Origin: Bradyrhizobium sp. CB1717
Lineage (GTDB): Bacteria; Pseudomonadota; Alphaproteobacteria; Rhizobiales; Xanthobacteraceae
DNA length: 64,000 nucleotides
Direction: 5' to 3'
Assembly (NCBI RefSeq): GCF_029714325.1
Contig: NZ_CP121666.1
Coordinates: forward strand, 4,030,001-4,094,000
Part shown: positions 54,207-63,216 of the stretch, in pieces
How the letters are laid out: each line of letters starts with the position of its first letter
How positions within the stretch are numbered: position 1 is the stretch's first letter
Notes under the pieces: generated by a model
Seen by the model: the letters and a program-made list of their open reading frames with translations, nothing else
Databases searched by the model: none
What the model was told of the DNA's origin: nothing
Position numbers and translations under genes: made by a program

Positions 54207-54785
54207 TTACTCCGCCGGCACGATGCTGGGCGCCAGGATCGCTTCGAGATGCTCGGGGCGGTCGCGGTTGACCTGGGTGAGATAGTCGTCGGCGACCTTG
54301 CGCAGGCGCCGGCTGAGCTCGGCGGAGACGCTGATGCTGTCGAGCCTAGTGTTCTCGTGCACGATGGCCAGGATGGCATTGATGTGGTGCGTGAACAGCT
54401 CGGCCGGTACCTTCTCCAGATCCGGCGCGTGCTCGATGACGCGGCACAGGCTCTCGGCGATTCCCGCTGCCGCCGGGAAGCCGAACGTCGCGGCATCGCC
54501 CTTGATGTCGTGCGCCGCGCGGAACAGCTCGTCGCGCCGCTCCTTGCTGAACCCCTCATTGCGGATGGCGACGTAGGCGGCCGACAGGCGGTTGACCTCG
54601 GTTGCCATCCAGTCCTTGAACTCGCCGGAGAGACCTGCGAGCGCCTGCTCGGCGCGGCTGACCGGGTCGTCCATGTCCTTCTCTTCGACGCGGCGCAGAA
54701 CCTTGCGCAGCGGATTGGGCTGCGTGATCAATTGATGCGTGGCGAAGGCTTTGACCTCGATGTCCTTTGCGCTGTTCTTCGCCAT
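54207..54785 (-). CDS. Hpt-domain phosphotransfer protein
   Basis: A 192-residue protein. The phosphorylatable His92 lies in RAAHDIKGDAATFG, the HPt motif HxxKG. The first 40 residues are basic. It follows the REC gene by 28 bases in an operon, so it likely passes phosphate to or from that REC protein. No histidine kinase is nearby. ATG 54785 is chosen; the 87-residue extension is a shadow of the REC gene. Confidence 0.88.
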   Translation of the reverse strand: MAKNSAKDIEVKAFATHQLITQPNPLRKVLRRVEEKDMDDPVSRAEQALAGLSGEFKDWMATEVNRLSAAYVAIRNEGFSKERRDELFRAAHDIKGDAATFGFPAAAGIAESLCRVIEHAPDLEKVPAELFTHHINAILAIVHENTRLDSISVSAELSRRLRKVADDYLTQVNRDRPEHLEAILAPSIVPAE

Positions 54786-54813
54786 GATGCCTGCCTCGTC
54801 TGAAGACGTTGCG

Positions 54814-55359
54814 CTAGATGGAGGAGCGGGCCTTGTCGAGCAGCGAGGGCTGCTGGAGCACCTCGTGCTTTTCGCCGACGCGGCGCTCGGGGCCCATATA
54901 GGCGGAGTTGGTGTTGCGGCGCCGGTCCGGGCCGAAATAGGTCTTGGTCTTGATGAAGGGGCGGGGATTGGCGACGACGTTGAGGATGCGCTGGTAGAGC
55001 CCCTTGGCCGAGATCGGCTTGGCCAGGAATTCGGTGACGCCGGCATCGCGCGCGACCGTGACGCGGCGCTTCTCGGAATGGCCGGTCAGCATGATGATCG
55101 GCGCGTAAGGGTTGCCCTTGGATTCCGGCTGCCGGATCATCTGCGCGAGCTCGAGCCCGTCGAAGATCGGCATCGCCCAGTCGGTGATGACGATGTCGGG
55201 CACGTAATGGCTGTACATTTCCAGCGCCGTGGCGCCGTCTTCGGCTTCATAGACTTCGCGCGCGCCGAACGAATGCAGCAGCGTGCGCAGGATGCGGCGC
55301 ATGTGCGGATTGTCGTCGCAGACGAGGAAGCGCAGCTTGTTGAAATCGATGCGAAACAT
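54814..55359 (-). CDS. Response regulator with REC domain
   Basis: A 181-residue protein. The receiver domain spans about residues 7-130 with Asp15-Asp16, phosphoacceptor Asp60 in IVITDWAMP, Thr in MLTGHS and Lys in FLAKPIS. The last 45 residues (FIKTKTYFGPDRRRN) have no DNA-binding motif but carry FGPDRRR and MGPERRV. It leads an operon with the Hpt gene. Confidence 0.92.
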   Translation of the reverse strand: MFRIDFNKLRFLVCDDNPHMRRILRTLLHSFGAREVYEAEDGATALEMYSHYVPDIVITDWAMPIFDGLELAQMIRQPESKGNPYAPIIMLTGHSEKRRVTVARDAGVTEFLAKPISAKGLYQRILNVVANPRPFIKTKTYFGPDRRRNTNSAYMGPERRVGEKHEVLQQPSLLDKARSSI

Positions 55360-55530
55360 GACGCCTGGGCCAGAGCGGTCAACCTTCGTTAACCATATCG
55401 CGCCGGGAGTTAATGAAGGGTTGCCGCTGCGTCTGGCGGGGCCTCGGAGGAGGGCATTGGCTTATATCGTAATTCTGCCATTTTTTATCGTAAAACAATA
55501 AAAATATTCGGTCGAGCAGGAGCTAATCCG

Positions 55531-56094
55531 ATGAGTGTGATCGCGTTTCCTTATCCTGTCCCGGCCGAACCGCGGCTCCGGCGCATCGGGCGGATCGTGG
55601 CCGTCGGTGCGCTTCTCTGCGTCGCGGGCGCGGTGCTTGCGGTGCCGCTGCTCTGGTCGAGCGACGAGGTGCTCAGGCACTGGATCGCTAGCCAGTCTCC
55701 GCTCGGCGCGCGGCCGTTCACGCTCAATCTCGATACGCGCTTGGTCGGCGCGCTGATCAGCCTGGTCGGGCTTGCGCCCGTCATCTACGCATTGCTCCAG
55801 CTCTCGATGCTGTTCTCCCGTTTTGCGCGCGGTGAGGTCTTCGCAACCGACAATGCCTGGCGCATTCGCCGCATGGGTCTCGCGCTGATCGTCAACGCGC
55901 TGATTTCGCCGCTGGTGCAGATGCTGACCACGGTCAACCTGACGCGGGCCAACCAGCCTGGCCAGATCGTCGTGATGTTCGGCATCGAGCAGTCGCACGT
56001 GCTGTCGGTGCTGAGCGGCCTTGCGCTGATCGCCTTCGCGACCGTGATGGCCGATGCCGTTCGCCTCTGGCACGAGAACAGCGAGATCATCTGA
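55531..56094 (+). CDS. DUF2975 membrane protein
   Basis: A 187-residue protein with four hydrophobic segments and the DUF2975 pattern FSRFARGEVFATDNAWRIRRMG. Such proteins are nearly always next to a small HTH regulator, as here (2-base gap). The unit may act like an anti-regulator/sensor pair. No function is proven. Confidence 0.85.
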   Translation: MSVIAFPYPVPAEPRLRRIGRIVAVGALLCVAGAVLAVPLLWSSDEVLRHWIASQSPLGARPFTLNLDTRLVGALISLVGLAPVIYALLQLSMLFSRFARGEVFATDNAWRIRRMGLALIVNALISPLVQMLTTVNLTRANQPGQIVVMFGIEQSHVLSVLSGLALIAFATVMADAVRLWHENSEII

Positions 56095-56096
56095 CC

Positions 56097-56351
56097 ATGC
56101 CGATCATCGTCAATCTCGACGTCATGCTCGCCAGGCGCAAGATCAGGTCGCGCGAGCTCGCGGCGCGCATCGAGCTCACGGAAGCGAACGTCTCGCTGCT
56201 GAAGTCGGGGAAGGTGAGGGGCATCCGTTTCGACACGTTGGAGCGGATCTGCGCCGTGCTCGACTGCCAGCCCGGCGACATCCTGGAATATGTGCCTGAC
56301 AACGCGGACGACGCGCTGGAGCCGCGCGCCGCCGGTCGAAAGTCGGCTTAG
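56097..56351 (+). CDS. Small helix-turn-helix regulator (XRE/YozG type)
   Basis: An 84-residue protein that is almost only an HTH: RSRELAARIELTEANVSLLKSGKVRGIRFDTLERICAVLDCQPGDIL (key parts LTEANVSLLK and CQPGDIL). It starts 2 bases after the DUF2975 stop, so translation is coupled. It probably represses its own operon under control of the membrane partner. Confidence 0.9.
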   Translation: MPIIVNLDVMLARRKIRSRELAARIELTEANVSLLKSGKVRGIRFDTLERICAVLDCQPGDILEYVPDNADDALEPRAAGRKSA

Positions 56352-56387
56352 CCAACTCCGTTTCAACTCCAGCTTGGAGACGCTACG

Positions 56388-56969
56388 ATGAACCGCCATG
56401 CGCGCGTTCTTGCGAGCGCGGCTGCGCTCATGCTTGCCGGATGCAGCTCGGTGCCGCTGACGTCGATCCCGCCGCTGGCCCGCATCGACGCCAAGACGAC
56501 GGACCTGTCGATGCTGCGCGTCGCGGTGCAATTGCCCGACGCTCTGCGGCCGCGTTCGGGCGGGGTCAAGCTAGACGTCGTCACCAAAGTGGCGGGGGAG
56601 GCGGAGGCCAAGACGAGCTTTGCCATGATGGAGCTGAGTGCGCGCGAGCGGGGCGGCCTGCCGGCCCCGCCGCAGAGCTCCTCCATCTTTGCCTATCGCT
56701 TGTCGCCGGAAGATGCCGTGCGCTTCGAGGCGCTGCGCGCCTCGATGGTCGAGCAGGGGAAGAACGGCAAGCGCGGATCGATGGGGCTCGGCGTGGCCGC
56801 GAGGGAGTTCTGTCGCGCGAACGCAGGCCCGCAAGCCTTGCTGCTCGTGACGATCTATCTGATGACATCGGAGACGAAGAGCTTCATCCCCGTCGCCAAG
56901 GATTTCGACCTGCTGAGCGATCCCGCGATGGCGGGAGGCCTGGAGTCGCTTCAGCCTTGCGGGGCGTGA
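56388..56969 (+). CDS. Lipoprotein of unknown function
   Basis: A 193-residue exported protein. The lipobox LAGC puts the lipid-linked Cys at residue 19. The body has short strands and helices without a known domain. GGAG lies 8 bases before the ATG. It follows the HTH gene by 36 bases and might be part of the same transcript. Confidence 0.75.
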   Translation: MNRHARVLASAAALMLAGCSSVPLTSIPPLARIDAKTTDLSMLRVAVQLPDALRPRSGGVKLDVVTKVAGEAEAKTSFAMMELSARERGGLPAPPQSSSIFAYRLSPEDAVRFEALRASMVEQGKNGKRGSMGLGVAAREFCRANAGPQALLLVTIYLMTSETKSFIPVAKDFDLLSDPAMAGGLESLQPCGA

Positions 56970-56982
56970 TGCGCGCTCGGAT

Positions 56983-57762
56983 TCAATAGCCGAACTGCTC
57001 GCGTAATATGCGCTCTTCCAGGCTGTGGCCGGGGTCGAACAGCATCCGCATCGAGATGCTCTTGTCCGAGAGCACCTCGACGCGCCGGACCCTGCGCACC
57101 TCTTCGTGGTCGGCGACGGCCGCGACGGGGCGCTTGTCGTCTTCCAGCACCTCGATCACGACATAGGCCGTGTTGGGCAGCAGGGCGCCGCGCCAGCGCC
57201 GCGGCCGGAAGGCGCTGATCGGTGTCAATGCCAGCAGGGCGGCGTTGATCGGCAGGATCGGGCCTTGGGCGGAGAGGTTGTATGCGGTCGAGCCTGCCGG
57301 CGTCGCCACGATGATGCCGTCGGCGATCAGCTCCGGCATGCGCTCGCGCTCGTCGATCAGGATCCGCAAGCGCGCCGCCTGGGAGGTCTGGCGGAACAGG
57401 TAGACCTCGTTGATGGCGTGGTGCAGGTGAACGCGGTCGTTGACGTCGGTCGCGCGCATCAAGAGCGGATTGATCTCGGATTCATGCGCCGTCTCGAGCC
57501 GTTGGCGCAGATCATGCGTCGAGTACTCGTTCATCAGGAAGCCGACCGTGCCGCGGTGCATGCCGTAGATCGGCTTTCCCGTGCGCATGTGGTGGTGCAG
57601 CGTCTGCAGCATCAGCCCGTCGCCGCCCAGCGCGACCACGACGTCGGCCTCGTCAGGATCGCAATTGCCATATTGCGCGGCGAGCTGGCCGAAAGCGGCC
57701 TGGGCCTCGCTGCTCGGACTGGCGACGAAGGCGATCCGGTCGTATCGCGATGGCTTGGTCAT
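56983..57762 (-). CDS. nadK: NAD kinase
   Basis: A 259-residue kinase. The phosphate-binding GGDG is at residues 46-49, with NE in [10 protein letters not shown] and [14 protein letters not shown] as the NAD-binding part. It makes NADP from NAD with ATP in the cytoplasm. It converges with the lipoprotein gene and is divergent from the S10 peptidase. Confidence 0.95.
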   Translation of the reverse strand: MTKPSRYDRIAFVASPSSEAQAAFGQLAAQYGNCDPDEADVVVALGGDGLMLQTLHHHMRTGKPIYGMHRGTVGFLMNEYSTHDLRQRLETAHESEINPLLMRATDVNDRVHLHHAINEVYLFRQTSQAARLRILIDERERMPELIADGIIVATPAGSTAYNLSAQGPILPINAALLALTPISAFRPRRWRGALLPNTAYVVIEVLEDDKRPVAAVADHEEVRRVRRVEVLSDKSISMRMLFDPGHSLEERILREQFGY

Positions 57763-58007
57763 GGCTTTTCGGGCAGGCTCGCTGGCTCGAGAAAGTTCCG
57801 CCGGGTTCGTCTATACGAGGTGGGGCTCCATTGTCGAGGATGACCACCCTCCAAGGCAAACGGCACTGCCGGATTCGGGGCAAACCGGGTCGTTTCGAGC
57901 CCGATCGGCCTCTCAAGGGGGGCAGCGTCAATGATTCCCCAAACCGTCGCAATTCCGCGCTAGCCTTGCGGCCCCACCGGCTCTCACAGCCGAGCAGGAG
58001 AACGATC

Positions 58008-59573
58008 ATGGTCACGAGCTTGCCGGCGCTGCGTTGCGCGGTCTTGGTGCTGGCGGTGTCGGCTTTCGCACTCGCAGGATTTGCGCGCGCGGATGATCCG
58101 CCGCAGCCGCGCTCCGAGACGACGGCGCCAGCCGGACAGAAGGGTGGGCGCGGTGGTGGCGCGCCAGGCGCGTCGCAGAGTTCGCCGTCCGCCGAGCCGC
58201 ACCGTCTGCCGCCGGATTCGACCACGAAGCAAACGCTCGATCTGCCCGGCCGTGCCCTCAACTTCGCCGCGACGGCGGGCTCGATCCGCGTGTTCGACGG
58301 CAAGGGCGAGCCGCTGGCCGACATCGCCTACACGTCCTACGAGCTCGACGGGGCCGACCGCGCGACGCGCCCGGTGACCTTCCTGTTCAACGGCGGACCC
58401 GGCGCGTCCTCGGCCTGGCTCCAGTTCGGCGCCGCGGGTCCATGGCGGCTGCCGCTCGAGGGCGAAGCGCTGTCGCCGTCGGCCTCGCCCGAGGTGAAGC
58501 CGAACGCGGAAACCTGGCTCGACTTCACCGATCTCGTCTTCATCGACCCCGTCAGCACCGGCTACAGCCGGTTCGTTGCGAGCGGCGAGGATGCGCGCAA
58601 GTCGTTCTACTCGGTCGACGGCGACGTCAATTCGATCGCGCTCGTGATCCGCCGCTGGCTCGAGAAACACGACCGGCTGATCTCGCCGAAATACGTCGCC
58701 GGTGAAAGCTATGGCGGCATTCGCGGGCCGAAGGTCGTGCGCCAGTTGCAGCTCCAGCACGGCGTCGGCGTCAGGGGTTTGATCCTGGTGTCGCCGCTGC
58801 TCGACTTCCGCGAGTTCACCGGCACGAGCCTCCTGCAATATGTCGCGACGCTGCCGAGCTATGTCGCGGTGGCGCGCGAAGCCAGAGGCCCGGTCAAGCG
58901 CGCCGATCTCGCCGATGTCGAGGCTTACGCGCGCGGCGAATTCCTGGCTGACCTCGTCAAGGGCGAGGCCGACAAGGAAGCAACCACGCGCCTGGCCGAC
59001 AAGGTCGCCGAGCTCACCGGCATCGACCAGGCAGTGAGCCGCAGGCTCGCCGGCCGCTTCGACGTCGGCGAATTCCGCCGCGAGTTCGACCGCAAGAACG
59101 GTAAGGTGACGGGACGTTACGACGGCTCGGTGCGCGGCTACGATCCCTATCCGGATTCGGGCAATTCCCGTTTCGGCGACCCTTCCGGCGATGCGCTCCA
59201 GGCGCCGCTGACGAGCGCCGCGGTCGATGTCCTCACGCGCAAGCTCAACTGGCGGCCCGATGGCTCCTACGAGGTCCTGAACGGTAGCGTCGAGGGCAGC
59301 TGGGATTTCGGCCGCGGCATCAACCCGCCGCAATCGGTGTCTGAACTCAGGCAAATCCTCGCCACCGACGCCAAGCTGAACGTGCTGGTCGCACACGGCC
59401 TTTTCGATCTCGCCACGCCCTATTTCGGAACGAAGCGGGTGCTTGACCAATTGCCTGGATTCGCGACCCGGCGCGTGAAATTCGCCGTCTATCCCGGCGG
59501 TCACATGTTCTATTCGCGCGACGGCTCGCGGCAGGCCTTGCGCGGTGAGGTCGAGGCGCTCATTCGGGAATAG
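58008..59573 (+). CDS. S10 family serine carboxypeptidase, exported
   Basis: A 521-residue secreted enzyme. A signal peptide ends near GFARAD (residue 29), followed by a low-complexity Gly/Pro linker. The oxyanion NGGPGASS lies near residue 128, nucleophile Ser234 in GESYGG, Asp in HGLFDLATP (about 467) and His in PGGHMFY (about 498). GGAG is 8 bases before ATG 58008. It should remove C-terminal residues from peptides in the periplasm. It overlaps the next gene's end by 14 bases. Confidence 0.9.
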   Translation: MVTSLPALRCAVLVLAVSAFALAGFARADDPPQPRSETTAPAGQKGGRGGGAPGASQSSPSAEPHRLPPDSTTKQTLDLPGRALNFAATAGSIRVFDGKGEPLADIAYTSYELDGADRATRPVTFLFNGGPGASSAWLQFGAAGPWRLPLEGEALSPSASPEVKPNAETWLDFTDLVFIDPVSTGYSRFVASGEDARKSFYSVDGDVNSIALVIRRWLEKHDRLISPKYVAGESYGGIRGPKVVRQLQLQHGVGVRGLILVSPLLDFREFTGTSLLQYVATLPSYVAVAREARGPVKRADLADVEAYARGEFLADLVKGEADKEATTRLADKVAELTGIDQAVSRRLAGRFDVGEFRREFDRKNGKVTGRYDGSVRGYDPYPDSGNSRFGDPSGDALQAPLTSAAVDVLTRKLNWRPDGSYEVLNGSVEGSWDFGRGINPPQSVSELRQILATDAKLNVLVAHGLFDLATPYFGTKRVLDQLPGFATRRVKFAVYPGGHMFYSRDGSRQALRGEVEALIRE

Positions 59574-60948
59574 GCCGCCGCTTGCGCGGCGGATAGCGGT
59601 GCGCAATCTCGCGTGCCACGACCTTTTCCGGCTTGACGTTGGCGCCTGCAAGCCAGATGTCGCTGACCTTGCCACGCCTGTCGCGCACGCGGCGCACCGG
59701 CTCGCCGTGACTCGAATAGCCGGCAGCCCAGGCGAGCTTGCCGGTATCGCGGCCGGTGACCTCGATCTCGCCGGCATCCATGAACGGAATGTTGAACTGC
59801 GGATTGGCGAGCAGCACGCGGTTGCCCATCGGCACCAGATCGGTCGCGCCCCACATCGTCCACCATCGCCCGCGCCAGTCGCGCACGCGGCGGTCGGGCG
59901 CACCGCGGGTCCTGAAGACGCGGAGGATCTGCATCGCGCCATCCATCCATAACGGCGCGGCGCCATCGAGGGAGTTGCTGAGGATGCTGATCGCGAGCCC
60001 ACAGGCTGGAATCGCGCATGTCCGCGAGATATAGCCCTGGAAGCCGCCGCTATGGCCGAACCAGTCCCAGCTGTCGGTCTTGCCGGCATTGACGCCGAGA
60101 CCGTAATAGGCCTCGAGGCTTTGCGGGATGCGCCAATGATGCCGCGTCATCTCGCGGCGGCTTGCGACCGAGAGCACGCTCTTTTTCGCGTTGGGTGCAA
60201 GCTGCGCGAAGAAGCGGGCGGTGTCGGCGGCGGTCGCGACGAAGCCTGCGGCCGAGGCCATGGCGTATGCGGGATTGTCGCCGGGGATCACGCAGCGCTC
60301 GCCGAATGGCAGTTTTCGCGTATGGCCGCGCGCAAACAGCGCCCCCTTGGGCAGCGGCGCATTCGGCTCGGTCTCGCGCAGTCCCGCGGGCTCGATGATC
60401 TCGCGCTTGATCCACACCGGGTAGGGCTCCTTCGTCACCGCTTCGATGACGAGACCGATCAGGGCAAAGCCGTGATTGGAATATTTGAAGCGCGTGCCAG
60501 GCTCGATCGCGGTCGGCAGCTTCAGCTCAGCGAGCAGCTCTTTGGCATTGAGATAGGAGCGGCTGTCGATGAACTGGCCGGAATCGGCGCCGTCGCGGGT
60601 CAGCCCCGCGCTGTGCGAGAGCACCTGTGCGATCGTCGTCTCGGCGACGCGCGGGTGCAGGCCGCCGACATATTGGCCGACCGCATCATCGAGCCGGAGC
60701 TTGCGCTGCTCACGCAGCTTCATGATGCCGGCGGAGGTGAAGCTCTTTGAGTGCGAGGCGATGCGGCAGCGATGGCGCGGGGTCAGCTTCTCGCCGGTGT
60801 CGAGATTGGCGAGGCCGAATGCGTGCTCGGCGACGATTTCGCCGCGATGGGCGAAGGCGACGATGACGCCGGGCTGCTGGATTGTCGTCTGCTGGAATTC
60901 GATCCAGGAGCCGATGTAGTCGATCGCGGATCGCAGCCACGTATCCAT
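59560..60948 (-). CDS. Serine hydrolase, class C beta-lactamase family
   Basis: A 462-residue hydrolase. SHSK is at residues 65-68, the YSN motif YSNHG and HSG motif GHSGG are present, so the active site is complete. No clear signal peptide is seen, so it may be cytoplasmic. The C-terminal 120 residues form an extra domain after the core (RVRDWRGRWWTMWG...). It converges with the S10 gene. Likely an esterase or D-aminopeptidase. Confidence 0.87.
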   Translation of the reverse strand: MDTWLRSAIDYIGSWIEFQQTTIQQPGVIVAFAHRGEIVAEHAFGLANLDTGEKLTPRHRCRIASHSKSFTSAGIMKLREQRKLRLDDAVGQYVGGLHPRVAETTIAQVLSHSAGLTRDGADSGQFIDSRSYLNAKELLAELKLPTAIEPGTRFKYSNHGFALIGLVIEAVTKEPYPVWIKREIIEPAGLRETEPNAPLPKGALFARGHTRKLPFGERCVIPGDNPAYAMASAAGFVATAADTARFFAQLAPNAKKSVLSVASRREMTRHHWRIPQSLEAYYGLGVNAGKTDSWDWFGHSGGFQGYISRTCAIPACGLAISILSNSLDGAAPLWMDGAMQILRVFRTRGAPDRRVRDWRGRWWTMWGATDLVPMGNRVLLANPQFNIPFMDAGEIEVTGRDTGKLAWAAGYSSHGEPVRRVRDRRGKVSDIWLAGANVKPEKVVAREIAHRYPPRKRRPIPE

Positions 60949-61000
60949 TGCGCACCAATTGTGAGGGAGGATTCGTGCGCGAAGGCTAGCCGAGAAAGCA

Positions 61001-61034
61001 GAACGGGCACAACCCCTGGGTTGTGCCCGTTCGT
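61001..61034 (-). terminator. Stem-loop terminator of the TPR gene
   Basis: GAACGGGCACAACCC pairs perfectly with GGGTTGTGCCCGTTC around 2 bases. Leftward, TGCTTTCTC follows. It lies 18 bases after the TPR gene stop. Confidence 0.75.
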
Positions 61035-61051
61035 TCGAAGATGCGATGTCT

Positions 61052-61594
61052 TCAGTAGACCAGCGTCGCGCCGGTCGGCTTGTCGAGCGCTGCGGCGAGC
61101 GAGCGATATTCGGAGCTGTCGGTGCCGGCGAGCGATGCGATCTTGTTGAGGTGATACTGCGCCTGCTCGCGATTGCCCTGCTCGAGCTGCCAGAGCCCGT
61201 AATACTGCCAGGTGCGGACGTGGTTCGGGTCGTCCTTCAGCGCCAGCTCGTAATAGATCTTCGACGACTGATAGTCGCCGAGCTTGCGATAGGAATAGCC
61301 GATCAGGTTTGCGACGTCGGCGACGTCGTCGCGCTTGAGCGACTTCAGCTGGTCGATCGCGCCGGTGTAGTCGTGATTGTCGTAGATCGTGGTGTAGGCG
61401 GTGCGATAGGCCGCGAGGAATTTGGGATCGCTGACGGAGGAGCTCTTCTTCTTGCCCTTCTTGGACGAGGAGTCCGATTTCGGCGGCGAGGACGGCTCGT
61501 CGCTGCCAGCGGCGTAGGCGCTGGACAGCACCGGCGCGGCCGCCAGCGTCATGGCGACGAGGCCCGGCAAAACAAGCATTGAGAGTTTGCGCAT
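61052..61594 (-). CDS. Secreted tetratricopeptide-repeat protein
   Basis: A 180-residue exported protein with a signal peptide ending SAYAAG (about residue 29), a Ser/Lys-rich linker and about three TPR units from residue 58 to 150 (YTGAIDQLKSL, KLGDYQSSKIYYELALKDDP, EQGNREQAQYHLNKI). TPRs bind other proteins in the periplasm. GGGAGAA precedes the ATG. No partner is evident. Confidence 0.85.
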   Translation of the reverse strand: MRKLSMLVLPGLVAMTLAAAPVLSSAYAAGSDEPSSPPKSDSSSKKGKKKSSSVSDPKFLAAYRTAYTTIYDNHDYTGAIDQLKSLKRDDVADVANLIGYSYRKLGDYQSSKIYYELALKDDPNHVRTWQYYGLWQLEQGNREQAQYHLNKIASLAGTDSSEYRSLAAALDKPTGATLVY

Positions 61595-61845
61595 CTAAGT
61601 TCTCCCGTATGGAACGTGGCGATCCTACACGATTGCCCGAAGACCGGAACACCCGGGAGGGGAAAACATTCCAGCTTCGCACGATCTAATCGCCCCGGCG
61701 CAGATGACAAACTTGTCATCCAGATGAACGGAAGCCTGCGATCGGCTTCAGAATGGGTTCAGCGCGCGGCGCCTAGGCTCCCACCTACGATCGAAGGGTC
61801 GGCGAGAGGGCGCCGCCTCAAGATCCTTCCAAGAGGAGACACACC

Positions 61846-62298
61846 ATGTTGAAGACCATTTCCGCAGCCTTGCTTGCCGCCTCCGTGATCGCAGCCCCGG
61901 CCTTCGCCGCCGAAACCGCCAAGACCACCACGACCGCGCCGGTGATCAAGGCGGACCAGAGCCAGACCAAGGCATCGTCCACCGTGAAACCGGATGCCAG
62001 CATCAAGGCCGATGCCAAGACCTCGGACGTCAAGACTTCGGGTGCCAAGGCTTCCGACGCGAAGGCTTCCGACGCGAAGGCTCCCAATGCCAAGGCTCCC
62101 GATGCGAAGGCCGACGTCAAGGCGGATGCCAAGGTCGACACCAAGTCGAAGGCGATGAATGCGAACGCCGCGGTCACGCCCGACGAGCACAAGACCGTGC
62201 GGAAGCATCGTCATCACCACAAGCATCTGTCGGCGAAGAAGTCGCTGAAGACGCAGCCGGACGTCACCAAGCCGGCGACGACCGAGAAGCGCAGCTAA
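61846..62298 (+). CDS. Secreted Lys/Ala/His-rich repetitive protein
   Basis: A 150-residue protein with a signal peptide ending APAFAAE (about residue 21). Residues about 50-95 are short repeats of the type K-A-S/P-D/N-A-K. A His-rich block (KHRHHHKHL) is near residue 124. Such low-complexity sequences suggest a disordered, cation-rich periplasmic protein, perhaps metal-binding. GAGGAG is close before the ATG. No domain. Confidence 0.75.
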   Translation: MLKTISAALLAASVIAAPAFAAETAKTTTTAPVIKADQSQTKASSTVKPDASIKADAKTSDVKTSGAKASDAKASDAKAPNAKAPDAKADVKADAKVDTKSKAMNANAAVTPDEHKTVRKHRHHHKHLSAKKSLKTQPDVTKPATTEKRS

Positions 62299-62495
62299 CG
62301 ACTGATCCCGCGCGGCGGCATCCCTGGCATTGCCCTGCTGCCGCGTGCGGAATTCAGGCCCGGCCCGCCGTTCGGCGTCTTGCGTGATAGCGCAAGGCTC
62401 CGGCAGCGGGCCGGTGCGCCTGCAGGCGAATTCCCTTCGCGCGACCTTGGGGCTAGAACGTCTTTCCGAGTCTGGGCGAGCGGAGAACGTGACCT

Positions 62496-62930
62496 GTGGG
62501 GCGATTGGCGAGACGTGCACTGAGCGCGGCATTGGTCCTGGCATTGCCGCTGGTGCTCGCGGCGTGTTTTGGCAGCGACGGGGACCGTCCAAGCCTGATG
62601 GATGGGACCCAGGCCGGAGGACCGCAGCCCTTTCCCGACAATTTCCGCAGCGACACGCTCGCCTTGATGCGCACCTATCTCAACAATCCGGTCGGCGTGC
62701 GCGAGGCCAGCATGGCCGAGCCGGTGCAACGGCCGGTCGGCGGCCGGCAGTTCTACATTAGTTGCCTGCGCTTCAACCCGCGTGAGACCGACGGCAGCTA
62801 CAAGGGCGCACGCGAGCGCGCGGTGATTTTCGTCAATGGACGAGCTGATCGCGTCGTCGACAAAGCCAGCGAGCTCTGCGCCGGTGCGGTTTACGCACCC
62901 TTTCCGGAACTGGAAAAGATGACGCGGTAG
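62496..62930 (+). CDS. Lipoprotein of unknown function
   Basis: A 144-residue exported protein with lipobox LAAC (Cys at residue 24). The mature part has two more cysteines (YISCLRFN, ELCAGAVYAPFPEL) and a pattern of short strands. GTG at 62496 with GGAG about 10 bases upstream is the only good start. Similar proteins occur in Bradyrhizobium; the role is unknown. Confidence 0.75.
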   Translation: MGRLARRALSAALVLALPLVLAACFGSDGDRPSLMDGTQAGGPQPFPDNFRSDTLALMRTYLNNPVGVREASMAEPVQRPVGGRQFYISCLRFNPRETDGSYKGARERAVIFVNGRADRVVDKASELCAGAVYAPFPELEKMTR

Positions 62931-63216
62931 CGCAAAGCCCGCCTTCATCGCCGGGTGCTAGAACGAGGGTGGCCGGAGCCGCTGGATCACATTTCGGCGA
63001 GCTTTGAACGAGGCGGATTTGCCTTGCGACTAATTGTTACGGCAGGCCTTGCGCAAACGACAAAATCGGTCGGTGCAAGGCGGCGTCGGAACAAAATCGC
63101 GATGTTGCCACCCCGTCACAGTTTGCGAACGATCAACGTTCCGGCATCGCCGCGAAGCAACCAAATTCACGCCACGTTGTTTGCTGAGGGTCGATTTTGA
63201 AAGAACGGGGATGGAC

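Noticed and set aside
57984..60089. Minus-strand frame of 701 codons
   Set aside because: It is antisense to the S10 peptidase; no domain and odd composition.
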